Shown here: positions 26,532 through 33,739 of the stretch, piece by piece | Numbering within the stretch: position 1 is the stretch's first letter | How the letters are laid out: the number at the start of each line of letters is the position of its first letter | NCBI GenBank assembly: GCA_013141455.1 | Contig: JABFQW010000003.1 | Span: 1-64,000, forward strand | Length of the DNA stretch: 64,000 nucleotides | Origin: Bacteroidales bacterium | GTDB lineage: Bacteria > Bacteroidota > Bacteroidia > Bacteroidales > F082 | Direction of reading: 5' to 3' | Notes under the pieces: model-generated | Databases searched by the model: none | What the model saw: the letters and a program-made list of their open reading frames with translations, nothing else | What the model was told of the DNA's origin: nothing | Program-made: the position numbers and the translations under genes

Positions 26532-26888
26532 TTAGATTGTACGTTTTGATGTCCCTATTATTTTTGAAATAATCTTTTTTATCGGCTCAAGGTCATCCAA
26601 AAGTCGGGTTGAATCAGGCAGTTTTTTTGAATGTTTACAAAGCAACAACCAATATTCAGTTTCTTCGACCTCTTTGGCAGAAATCTTAAATTTATGAATA
26701 AAATCTGCTCTACTTTCTGCATTTTGCGCTTCTCTTGCGTTAGCACCAATGGAGGTACCGGATTTAAAAAGTTGATCAGATAGTTTGTACTTCCTTATTC
26801 CATCAAGTCCATCACAGAAATCAATAATTTTCAATGCAAACTCAAAAGTCAGGTTAATAATCGCGTTTTCTTTGAATTCGTTGTTCAT
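26532..26888 (-). CDS. Four-helix-bundle protein (23S rRNA IVP-like)
   Basis: The 118-residue all-helical protein matches the bacterial four-helix-bundle (IVP/S23) family, with an N-terminal FEFALKIIDFCDGL, the SDQLFKSGTSIGANAREAQNAESRADF centre and the EVEETEYWLLLC part. The function of this family is unknown; members occur as inserts in rRNA genes and as isolated genes. Here it interrupts an arsenic unit between arsC and ACR3 and is bracketed by inverted AT-rich repeats, so it probably arrived as a separate insertion. Confidence 0.85.
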   Translation of the reverse strand: MNNEFKENAIINLTFEFALKIIDFCDGLDGIRKYKLSDQLFKSGTSIGANAREAQNAESRADFIHKFKISAKEVEETEYWLLLCKHSKKLPDSTRLLDDLEPIKKIISKIIGTSKRTI

Positions 26889-26930
26889 GATATTGAATAT
26901 TAAGTGTTTATCTTATATATTACTTTTAAG

Positions 26931-26979
26931 ATTGTCAAATTGCCGAATTGTCAAATTATAAAATTGTCGAATTATAGAA
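26931..26979. repeat. Degenerate A/T repeat, right of the four-helix gene
   Basis: Repeated AATTGTCRAATT blocks, inverted relative to those at 26477-26506. They reach into the last codons of arsC, so the C-terminal YNSTIL of that protein is encoded by repeat-like sequence. Confidence 0.5.
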
Positions 26980-27372
26980 TTCCCTGAAAGCCTTTTCAAT
27001 TTCATCTCTTACACGGATAAATTCATTGTGTATAAATTCATCCGAACCTGTTAGGTGCGAAGGATCATCGAAGCCAATGTGCAGCCGATGTTTCACTTTG
27101 CCGATGAAGGCCGGACAGGCTTCGTTGGCACCTCCACAAACGGTGATCACATAATCCCATTCTTCGCCCAGATACAGATCGACTGAATCGGAAGTATGGT
27201 GACTGATGTCGATACCAGCTTCCTTCATGACTGAAACGGCTTTTTCGTTAAGTTTTCCGGAAGCTTCTGTTCCGGCAGAACAAACTTTGATATTCAGATC
27301 AAAGGACTGCAAAAAGCCATGAGCCATCTGGCTGCGGCAACTGTTTCCGGTACATAAAATCAATATTTTCAT
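26956..27372 (-). CDS. arsC: Thioredoxin-coupled arsenate reductase (low-MW PTP fold)
   Basis: The 138-residue protein has the LMW-phosphatase loop CTGNSCRSQ near its start and a second pair of cysteines in VITVCGGANEACP. This three-Cys set identifies the thioredoxin-dependent ArsC type, which reduces arsenate to arsenite. I use the ATG at 27372, directly before KILILCTGNS, because the upstream ATG at 27414 would run 14 codons into the ABC ATPase gene. The C-terminal end is encoded by an AT-rich repeat and may have been altered. Confidence 0.93.
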   Translation of the reverse strand: MKILILCTGNSCRSQMAHGFLQSFDLNIKVCSAGTEASGKLNEKAVSVMKEAGIDISHHTSDSVDLYLGEEWDYVITVCGGANEACPAFIGKVKHRLHIGFDDPSHLTGSDEFIHNEFIRVRDEIEKAFREFYNSTIL

Positions 27373-27379
27373 TTTTAAA

Positions 27380-28066
27380 TTAGTTTTTGTTTTTAATATC
27401 AAGTTTTCCATCAATAAGTTTGATTTTTACATTGCCGTAATCAGCGGCCTGAGGACTATGGGTTACCATCATTATGGTGATATTCAGATCCTTATTAATT
27501 GTTTGCAGGAATTCTAAAATTTCAGTTGATAGTGTTGGATCGAGATTTCCTGTTGGTTCATCAGCAAAAATAATCGTGGGTTTATTCACCAGAGCTCTGG
27601 CAATGGCAACACGCTGCTGTTGTCCGGCAGAAAGCTCTCTTGGAAAATGATTTTGTCTGTTTGCCAATCCAACCAGTTCCATTACGGCGGATGATAGAGC
27701 CTTTTGTTCGGAAGAAGTTTTACCATTCAATCCCAATGGAATCATGACATTTTGAATCGCTGTCATATAAGGAATGAGAGAAAAATTCTGCATAACAAAT
27801 CCCACATGTTTCTTCCTGAATTCTGCAAGTTCTTTATCGGATGCACATGCAATATCCTGATTTTCAAACAATATTTTCCCAAAACTGGGACGGATTAAAC
27901 CACTCAATGCAAGTAGTAAGGTTGTTTTACCCGATCCTGAAGGGCCGGTAATAGATACAAAATCGCCTTTCTGAATTCTAAGTGAAACGTCATTCAGAGC
28001 GTACACGATTCCGTCCCTCATTTGGTATGTTTTAGCGATATTCTCGGCTGTTAAAATAGTTTTCAT
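27380..28066 (-). CDS. ABC transporter ATP-binding protein (LolD/MacB type)
   Basis: The 228-residue ATPase has Walker A GPSGSGKTT, the signature ELSAGQQQRVAIARAL, in which LSAGQ replaces the usual LSGGQ, Walker [13 protein letters not shown] and the H-loop MVTHSPQAA. It belongs to the LolD/MacB/FtsE group that works with FtsX-type permeases. Its start overlaps the permease stop by 4 bp, so they form one transporter. Its place inside an ArsR-controlled unit implies a role in metalloid or thiol stress. Confidence 0.92.
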   Translation of the reverse strand: MKTILTAENIAKTYQMRDGIVYALNDVSLRIQKGDFVSITGPSGSGKTTLLLALSGLIRPSFGKILFENQDIACASDKELAEFRKKHVGFVMQNFSLIPYMTAIQNVMIPLGLNGKTSSEQKALSSAVMELVGLANRQNHFPRELSAGQQQRVAIARALVNKPTIIFADEPTGNLDPTLSTEILEFLQTINKDLNITIMMVTHSPQAADYGNVKIKLIDGKLDIKNKN

Positions 28067-29280
28067 ACTTCCTGCATATTTGAATAAGGTTCAAAACGAG
28101 CTGCAAACCAGGCTGGTAATACCGATCCTATCAATGAGATGAAAACAGAAATCATAACTGACCAAAGTAAAAGAATTGGAATGGGTGCGATATTTATTCC
28201 GGCAATATAAGGACCTAAAAACCAGGCAATCAGCACGCCTGCCAGATATCCGATAACTCCGCCAATTAAGCCCATGATGACTGCCTTAAGCATGAGAATA
28301 TAATAAATGGATGATTTGGGGTAGCCGATCATGCGCAATATTCCGATTTCTCTTTTGCGTTCGTTTACATTTGCCCACATATAATTTCCTATCGAAATTC
28401 CACCAACAAACACTATGATAATCAGTATGATAAGCGAAATTTGATTCATCAGTTGATTTGTCTTAATTTGGGTCGAAACAATTTGGCCAATGGTGGTGAT
28501 TTTGGTATCGGGCAGAATATTACGAAGTTTCCCAAGCAGTCCATCCGAAATGGCATTGCAGCAACCCATGATCTCGATGGCACTTACCTGATTCGGGATT
28601 CCAAGGATTGCTTGTACTGTGTGCAGATGCGCAAAAATGCGATCATCATCGATTGTACCCGTTTCACTGAGAACCTTTCCAATTGTTAATTCAGTCTTTT
28701 CGATGGTGATTTTATCACCTTCTTTCAGATTCAGCCGGATAGCTGCTACTGAACCGATCAGGCAATCGGACATTCCCAGTGCATCAATAGATTTTCGCTG
28801 AAGTTTTTCATCCTTATAACCCAATGTTTCGTTCGATGGATTTGGTCCGCATGCAGCTTTTATTTCGGCTCCAAACAGACCTGAATTTTGCCAGATTGGT
28901 TTTGAGGCTAACTCGTTTTTAGGTAATATTCCGGTTAAAACCAGTTTTTGACCATTGATGTCGATTCGTCTTGTTAATTTTGGCGATAGATTGTCCACAC
29001 CAGTAAGATTTGAAGTAACTATCCGTTCAACATATTCTTCAGGAAATGTGGGAGCGTCAATATCAGCAGCATAATAATTATCAACGCTGGCGCCCAGAGG
29101 TAAAACCATAATGTTTGCTCCAAGATTATCGAGGTTGATGGCAACTGCCTTTTCAGAAACAACAGAAATAGATCGGATGGCAACGATAACCCCGACACCG
29201 AGTGTAATGGCTAAAATACCCGAAATCAACTGTGTTTTGCGTTGGCCAAGTTCGAGCCAGACAAGTTTATACAGATTCAT
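28063..29280 (-). CDS. FtsX/MacB-type ABC permease with vicinal Cys pair
   Basis: The 405-residue protein has one N-terminal membrane segment, a periplasmic domain of about 220 residues, and three C-terminal membrane segments, the MacB/FtsX topology. The C-terminal NVNERKREIGILRMIGYPKSS coupling segment is characteristic. The periplasmic domain has cysteines in KAACGPN and a vicinal pair in EIMGCCNAISDG, unusual for oxidising surroundings and of the type that binds As(III) or soft metals. It lies between the Cys-tailed periplasmic protein and its ATPase in the ArsR-led unit. Confidence 0.88.
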   Translation of the reverse strand: MNLYKLVWLELGQRKTQLISGILAITLGVGVIVAIRSISVVSEKAVAINLDNLGANIMVLPLGASVDNYYAADIDAPTFPEEYVERIVTSNLTGVDNLSPKLTRRIDINGQKLVLTGILPKNELASKPIWQNSGLFGAEIKAACGPNPSNETLGYKDEKLQRKSIDALGMSDCLIGSVAAIRLNLKEGDKITIEKTELTIGKVLSETGTIDDDRIFAHLHTVQAILGIPNQVSAIEIMGCCNAISDGLLGKLRNILPDTKITTIGQIVSTQIKTNQLMNQISLIILIIIVFVGGISIGNYMWANVNERKREIGILRMIGYPKSSIYYILMLKAVIMGLIGGVIGYLAGVLIAWFLGPYIAGINIAPIPILLLWSVMISVFISLIGSVLPAWFAARFEPYSNMQEV

Positions 29281-29291
29281 ATTTCAGATTT

Positions 29292-30023
29292 TTATTTCGG
29301 ACAACATCCGCTTCCGGCTCCTGGTGCGCAACTACTACTGATGACCTTGCGTGATGCAGCGATAAGGTCAGAAGAGCTGACAGGTGATTTAAACTCACCT
29401 GTAAACTGACCTTTGTTGTTAAAAACCAGGATATGTGTAATAGTTGCATCCAATTCAGGTTTTAATAAACTCAAAAATTCGACCTCACTTTTATCTTCAA
29501 GATCAACATCAACAACCACCGCTTTAGTATTTAATGCGGCTACAGCATTTTTACACTCTTGAATTGCAACAGTTTTGTCTGTCATTGATTTTTTATATAA
29601 AATGATAAAAGCTGATTTTCCTTCAGAAAATGCCAGTAAGGCATCGGCTTGTTTTTTTGTTGGAATTGCATCAACAAGTTTATCAGGTGATGCCTGATCT
29701 AAAACATAGCCACCTGTTACCACACCATTTGTTGCCATAACGAGGAGGATTGGTGTGGGGGCTCCTGATAATCCATATTTAGAAATCAGAGCAGCATTTG
29801 TCTGATCAAGCCGGTCAAGAGTAATCACTTCTGATTTTGGATATTTTTTCTGTGCCTGAGAAGCGATTTCTTTGGCTTCAGATAACCTGGCATTTCCGTC
29901 AGAAACTACTAGAAAAACAACGTTTTTATTTAAAACGGCAGCTTCTATTTTTTCCTTCGTCTGTGTAAATACGGTCGTTGTAAACAATACGAGCGTGAGT
30001 AAACAAAAAATCTTCCTTTTCAT
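29292..30023 (-). CDS. Periplasmic double-thioredoxin-like protein with Cys-rich tail
   Basis: The 243-residue protein has a signal peptide (MKRKIFCLLTLVLF..., cleavage near 21) and two successive segments with thioredoxin-like strand patterns (about 30-120 and 130-225), but no CxxC in either. It ends in CAPGAGSGCCPK, with Cys at 232, 240 and 241. Such a tail could bind As(III) or another soft metal. The gene is 11 bp before an ABC permease whose periplasmic domain also has a Cys pair, so it may be that transporter's substrate-binding partner. The family is not one I can name and the function is inference. Confidence 0.7.
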   Translation of the reverse strand: MKRKIFCLLTLVLFTTTVFTQTKEKIEAAVLNKNVVFLVVSDGNARLSEAKEIASQAQKKYPKSEVITLDRLDQTNAALISKYGLSGAPTPILLVMATNGVVTGGYVLDQASPDKLVDAIPTKKQADALLAFSEGKSAFIILYKKSMTDKTVAIQECKNAVAALNTKAVVVDVDLEDKSEVEFLSLLKPELDATITHILVFNNKGQFTGEFKSPVSSSDLIAASRKVISSSCAPGAGSGCCPK

Positions 30024-30105
30024 AAAAAGTAATTTATATATTATTAATTAACAAATATTTACAAGGATATACATGAATTATATATTTATCTGAAATCGAA
30101 TATTA

Positions 30106-30438
30106 TTATTGTGAATCACAATGTATTTCGGAAGTTCTGATGGAGTCAAAAAACTGGTCGAACATCGCCAGACGTGACTGAATCTGAGTGGAACACAGGC
30201 AATAATTCACCTTTAAACCATCAATTGTACCATGAATCAATCCCATATCTTTCAATTCTTTTAGATGTTGCGAAACAGTTGTCCGGCTTAAGGGTATCTG
30301 ACCCGAAATATCTCCGGAAATACATGACTTCGTTTCAGCGAGATATTTAAGGATGGCAAGCCGTGCCGGGTGTGAAATAGCCTTGGTAAAAGCAGCCAAC
30401 TCTTGCAAGTCTTCGTTAAAAAGATCTTTCTTTATCAT
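30106..30438 (-). CDS. ArsR-family repressor (downstream arsenic unit)
   Basis: The 110-residue winged-helix protein has AISHPARLAILKYLAE, SRTTVSQHLKELKDMGLI (recognition helix) and a beta-wing, the ArsR/SmtB pattern. Cysteines in KSCISG and YCLCS are possible As(III) ligands; the classic ELCVCDL motif is absent. It heads the unit that runs to the rhodanese gene. A 22-bp inverted repeat upstream, enclosing the -7 box, is its likely operator. Confidence 0.9.
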   Translation of the reverse strand: MIKKDLFNEDLQELAAFTKAISHPARLAILKYLAETKSCISGDISGQIPLSRTTVSQHLKELKDMGLIHGTIDGLKVNYCLCSTQIQSRLAMFDQFFDSIRTSEIHCDSQ

Positions 30439-30449
30439 TGTTTATGTTT

Positions 30450-30471
30450 AATGTAGCAAACATACGACATT
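30450..30471 (-). promoter_or_regulatory. Candidate ArsR operator over the -7 box, downstream unit
   Basis: AATGTAG (30450-30456) and CGACATT (30465-30471) are inverted repeats with one mismatch. The 8-base spacer, read on the minus strand, is TATGTTTG, a perfect TAnnTTTG -7 box. Repressor binding would cover the promoter. A possible -33 TTG lies at 30489-30487. The layout equals the element at 33515-33536. Confidence 0.7.
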
Positions 30472-30707
30472 CTTTTAATTTCATTACAATTTTTGAAAAA
30501 TTTCATGGCAATATTTAACCTGTATTATTCACAAAAATATCTCACAAATCAGATAAGTCGCAATGTATAAGTATTTGAGTGAAAACCATTGAAAAAAAAG
30601 ATATTTGCATTTCTAGTATTAAACTGTTGCAATTCAATACTTTGCGCCTTTGCGAGATGAATTATTCAGGCTAAAAACCAGGATTGAAGAATTTTCAGCA
30701 TTTCGTT
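30472..30707. other. Gap between the two arsenic units
   Basis: No gene is visible. The stretch separates the end of the permease gene from the promoter of the second ArsR gene. A fragment, CTTTGCGCCTTTGCGAG (30641-30657), resembles blocks of the dispersed repeat family. No clear terminator hairpin was found. Confidence 0.35.
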
Positions 30708-31733
30708 TCAGAGTACATAATTAAACAAATACCCAACAATCATGATTCCGGTTGCTACAATTCCGACAAAGGTCAGAATCAAAGGAAGTTTGAGTACTTT
30801 TTTCAGAATGATCATTTCCGGCAGCGAAAGTCCGATTACGGCCATCATGAAAGCAAGTGAGGTACCCAACGAAGCTCCTTTCTCAATCAAAACTGAAACG
30901 ATCGGAATAATCCCAGCAGCATTTGAATAGAGTGGCACGCCAATCAATACTGACAATGGCACACTATACCAAACTGATTTCCCCATCAGCGCTGCCATAT
31001 AATCTTCCGGAACATATCCATGAGCGCCAGCCCCCACAGCGATACCGATAGCCACATAAATCCAAACCTTGCCCACTATTTCTTTAACAGCCTCATATCC
31101 GCGTTGAATTCGCAGTGAAAATGTTAGTTTTTCTTCCGTATCACCTTCGTTGCCCAAATGTGTTTTATATACCCAATCCTGTACCCAGTGCTCTAATTTC
31201 AGCTTTCCGATAATCCAGCCTGCCACAATGGCAATCACAAGTCCGGTCAATACGTAAATTAAGGCTGTTTTCCAGCCAAACAAACCAAAAAGCAGAATCA
31301 CGGCTACCTCATTGATCATGGGCGCGGCAATCAGAAATGAAAATGTAACCCCAAGCGGAACCCCGGTCTCAACAAAACCAAGAAACAAAGGAATGGCCGA
31401 ACAGGAACAAAATGGCGTTACGATTCCCAGCAATGATGCCAATACGTTCCCGGTAAAGGTCGATTTTCCTTCAAGCATTTTCCGGGTTCGTTCGGGCGAA
31501 AAATAGGTTCTTATAATTCCAACAACAAAAATGATCAGGGCAAGCAACATCATCACTTTTGGCACTTCAAAAATGAAAAACCGGAGCGCTTCGGTCAGGT
31601 GCTTACCTGCTTTCATCTCCAAAATATGATCAACAAACCAATCAGAAAGAGGATGCAAATAATGGTAAATAAGGAACCAGAGCGGAATGAGCAAAAGAGC
31701 GATTGTAAAATTCTTATTCCATTTCATATTCAT
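30708..31733 (-). CDS. DUF318-type permease (ArsP/SO0444-like)
   Basis: The 341-residue protein has about eight to ten membrane segments and the paired-domain form of DUF318 permeases, with TPFCSCSAIPLFLGFVETG in the first half and VPLYSNAAGIIPI in the second. The CSCS motif is shared with ArsP-type exporters of trivalent organoarsenicals and with copper/zinc efflux relatives. I chose the start at 31733; the longer frame would run 120 bp upstream into the neighbouring gene. An ATG two codons later is an alternative. The ArsR/ArsF/ArsG context favours an arsenical substrate. Confidence 0.85.
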   Translation of the reverse strand: MNMKWNKNFTIALLLIPLWFLIYHYLHPLSDWFVDHILEMKAGKHLTEALRFFIFEVPKVMMLLALIIFVVGIIRTYFSPERTRKMLEGKSTFTGNVLASLLGIVTPFCSCSAIPLFLGFVETGVPLGVTFSFLIAAPMINEVAVILLFGLFGWKTALIYVLTGLVIAIVAGWIIGKLKLEHWVQDWVYKTHLGNEGDTEEKLTFSLRIQRGYEAVKEIVGKVWIYVAIGIAVGAGAHGYVPEDYMAALMGKSVWYSVPLSVLIGVPLYSNAAGIIPIVSVLIEKGASLGTSLAFMMAVIGLSLPEMIILKKVLKLPLILTFVGIVATGIMIVGYLFNYVL

Positions 31734-31773
31734 ATTTTTTATTTCGGATCGATTTAAATTGACATCTATGAAT

Positions 31774-32472
31774 TTAAAACGATACCAGAAAAATATAATA
31801 TATGCCAACCACAATAAACAAAACTGCCACAATGCGCCTGAACCAGCGCTCAAATGTTTTTATCTGCTTATAAAAATTCCCTAAGTTTCCGATAGCAAAG
31901 GCAAGAATCCATGCAAAAAGAATGACGGGCAATCCGGTTGTAACAGCAAACACCACAGGCAGATACAATCCTTTGGCGCTGGCAATGGTCATGGGTATCA
32001 GCATCCCAAAATAAAGCACGCCACTGTATGGACAAAAAGCGAGTGCGAAGATCATTCCTAATAGAAGGGTTCCCAAATAACTGCCTTTTACTTTGTTTTC
32101 AAGCTTTTCCGAAATTCCGGAAAAGCCCGGGAATCTTATCCTGATAACATCAAGCATAAACAGACCGATAAGGATCAGCAAAGGACCGAGGATTTTTTCG
32201 CCCCAACCCTGAAACAGCATCGAAACATGCATTTTACTTGCTCCGAAAAACAGTATCAATGCCAGTCCGGTATAACTTATCGCTCTGCCTAAGGTGTAAA
32301 CCAAACCATTCATAAACACGCGGTTTTTGTTTTCGATATCCCGGCTGATAAAACCGATGGCGGAGATATTGGTAGCAAGCGGGCACGGACTTATCGCGGT
32401 CATTAGCCCCAATATCATGGCAGTGATCACTGAGTACTCCGTGTTCTCAAGTATGCTTTTTAAAAATTCCAT
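31774..32472 (-). CDS. ArsG-family transporter (CcdA/DsbD-like membrane protein)
   Basis: The 232-residue protein has six membrane segments with the CcdA-type Cys-Pro motifs: AISPCPLATN in the first segment and LAFCPYSGVLYFG in the fourth. These cysteines could pass electrons across the membrane. The sequence fits the group named ArsG in aromatic-arsenical clusters, where it accompanies ArsF. It ends 40 bp before the DUF318 permease and begins 3 bp after the ArsF-like gene, so the three form a unit. Confidence 0.85.
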   Translation of the reverse strand: MEFLKSILENTEYSVITAMILGLMTAISPCPLATNISAIGFISRDIENKNRVFMNGLVYTLGRAISYTGLALILFFGASKMHVSMLFQGWGEKILGPLLILIGLFMLDVIRIRFPGFSGISEKLENKVKGSYLGTLLLGMIFALAFCPYSGVLYFGMLIPMTIASAKGLYLPVVFAVTTGLPVILFAWILAFAIGNLGNFYKQIKTFERWFRRIVAVLFIVVGIYYIFLVSF

Positions 32473-32475
32473 GCC

Positions 32476-32898
32476 TTAATTCCGGCTTACCTTATCCACC
32501 GCGGTTTGTATGATTTGTTTCATTTTTTCAAGATCGCCGGAGTTCAAAAATCCTTTGTCGGTGATATCTTCCTTCTTTTCGCCGCAAACGACCAAAAGTG
32601 TCTGGCCGCCAATACCTAATTTTTCGGCTATTTTCTCACTTCCCTCATCATCAAGGTTGATGCCCTGAAACAAATAATCACCACTTTTGATTTTGTCGGA
32701 ATACAATTCCTCAACGGCTTTTTTTGAATTCGCTTCCACCGCTTTGCAGGTTTCGCATCTTCTGGTAAAATGAAAATAATACACTTCTACTTTCGTCCCA
32801 GGTTTAATTTCAGTAACCGGACTTGTTTGAGCCTGAACAGGAGAATTCAGGCAGCTCATTGCCATCACTACGGCGATGATAAACCACATTTTTTTCAT
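32476..32898 (-). CDS. ArsF-family thioredoxin-like secreted protein
   Basis: The 140-residue protein starts with a signal peptide (MKKMWFIIAVVMAMSCLNS, cleavage after AQA near 24). The mature domain carries VYYFHFTRRCETCKAVE, the CxxC motif of the ArsF family found with ArsG. Periplasmic reduction, fed by ArsG, is a reasonable reading. I start at 32898; an in-frame ATG at 32925 would put nine extra residues before the signal peptide. Confidence 0.82.
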   Translation of the reverse strand: MKKMWFIIAVVMAMSCLNSPVQAQTSPVTEIKPGTKVEVYYFHFTRRCETCKAVEANSKKAVEELYSDKIKSGDYLFQGINLDDEGSEKIAEKLGIGGQTLLVVCGEKKEDITDKGFLNSGDLEKMKQIIQTAVDKVSRN

Positions 32899-32942
32899 CA
32901 GTATTTTTTTTATTGGTAATCGCATTCTTTCCAGGTCGGTGT

Positions 32943-33176
32943 TTATCTCATCAATAATTTTCTGATTTCATCTGCTGATGGAACCCGTCCTTTTATTTCA
33001 ACTTTTCCATCAACCACTAAGGCCGGTGTTGTCATGATATTGTACTTCATGATCTCAACAATATCTTCTACCTTGGTGATCGTTGCTTCAATATTGTTTT
33101 GCTCAACAATATCGCGGGTGAGTTTTTCGAGTGTTTTGCATTTGGCGCATCCAGGGCCTAAAATCTTGATATCCAT
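32943..33176 (-). CDS. Small CxxC thioredoxin (redox-active disulfide protein 2 type)
   Basis: The 77-residue protein opens with IKILGPGCAKCKTLEK, the CxxC of the MTH895/TM0996 small thioredoxins, and has the cis-Pro segment MTTPALVVDG. It has no signal peptide and is cytoplasmic. It could reduce the ArsG CcdA-type protein from inside, or serve ArsC. It is the second gene of the ArsR-led unit. Confidence 0.9.
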   Translation of the reverse strand: MDIKILGPGCAKCKTLEKLTRDIVEQNNIEATITKVEDIVEIMKYNIMTTPALVVDGKVEIKGRVPSADEIRKLLMR

Positions 33177-33209
33177 GGTTTAAAAATTTAAATTTATTGA
33201 AATTGAATA

Positions 33210-33503
33210 TTATTTTTTTAGCAGTGCATCAAACAATAGTTTTGCTGAAGCCCAATTTTCTTTATTAATGCAATACTTGATATAAGGTGGGTTGATTTCT
33301 CCCTGTATCAGTCCGGCGGCTTTTAGTTCCTTCAGGTGTTGCGAAAGGGTTGATAAAGCGATTGGAAACTCCTCAGCAATATTTCCGCTATAACAACAAT
33401 CCTGATTTGATAATATTTCGAGGATTTTGATGCGAGCCGGGTTACCCATTGCTTTGGCAAACCGTGCAAGCTGTATCTGGTTCTGAGAATAAGAAATTTT
33501 CAT
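33210..33503 (-). CDS. ArsR-family repressor (upstream arsenic unit)
   Basis: The 97-residue winged-helix protein has MGNPARIKILEILSNQ, the vicinal Cys pair NQDCCYSG at the start of the third helix, and ALSTLSQHLKELKAAGLI. The CC and the later Cys in YIKYCIN are candidates for As(III) binding. It is the first gene of the unit that runs through the DUF318 permease, and its operator is visible just upstream. Confidence 0.92.
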   Translation of the reverse strand: MKISYSQNQIQLARFAKAMGNPARIKILEILSNQDCCYSGNIAEEFPIALSTLSQHLKELKAAGLIQGEINPPYIKYCINKENWASAKLLFDALLKK

Positions 33504-33514
33504 GTTCTATTTTG

Positions 33515-33536
33515 TATTTCGCAAAAATACGAAATA
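33515..33536 (-). promoter_or_regulatory. Candidate ArsR operator over the -7 box, upstream unit
   Basis: TATTTCG (33515-33521) and CGAAATA (33530-33536) are perfect inverted repeats. The 8-base spacer reads TATTTTTG on the minus strand, a perfect -7 box, so a bound repressor would block the promoter. The element lies 12 bases before the arsR start. A TTG at 33544-33542 is only 12 bases from the box, so the -33 element is unclear. Confidence 0.75.
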
Positions 33537-33739
33537 GATTGCAACGACTTATTTTAAAATTGAAAATATCTTGTATTTTTTTCGGCTTGTTTGCCAATCA
33601 TTCCAAAGGTTCATTACCTTTGAATCGAAACCATGATGTGATAGCGATTGTTTATCGTAACTTATTTAAGATAAGCATACTATACGTTATTAATCATGTA
33701 GTTGGGATTAATTTGCTATTAACCTGATAACCAATCGAA

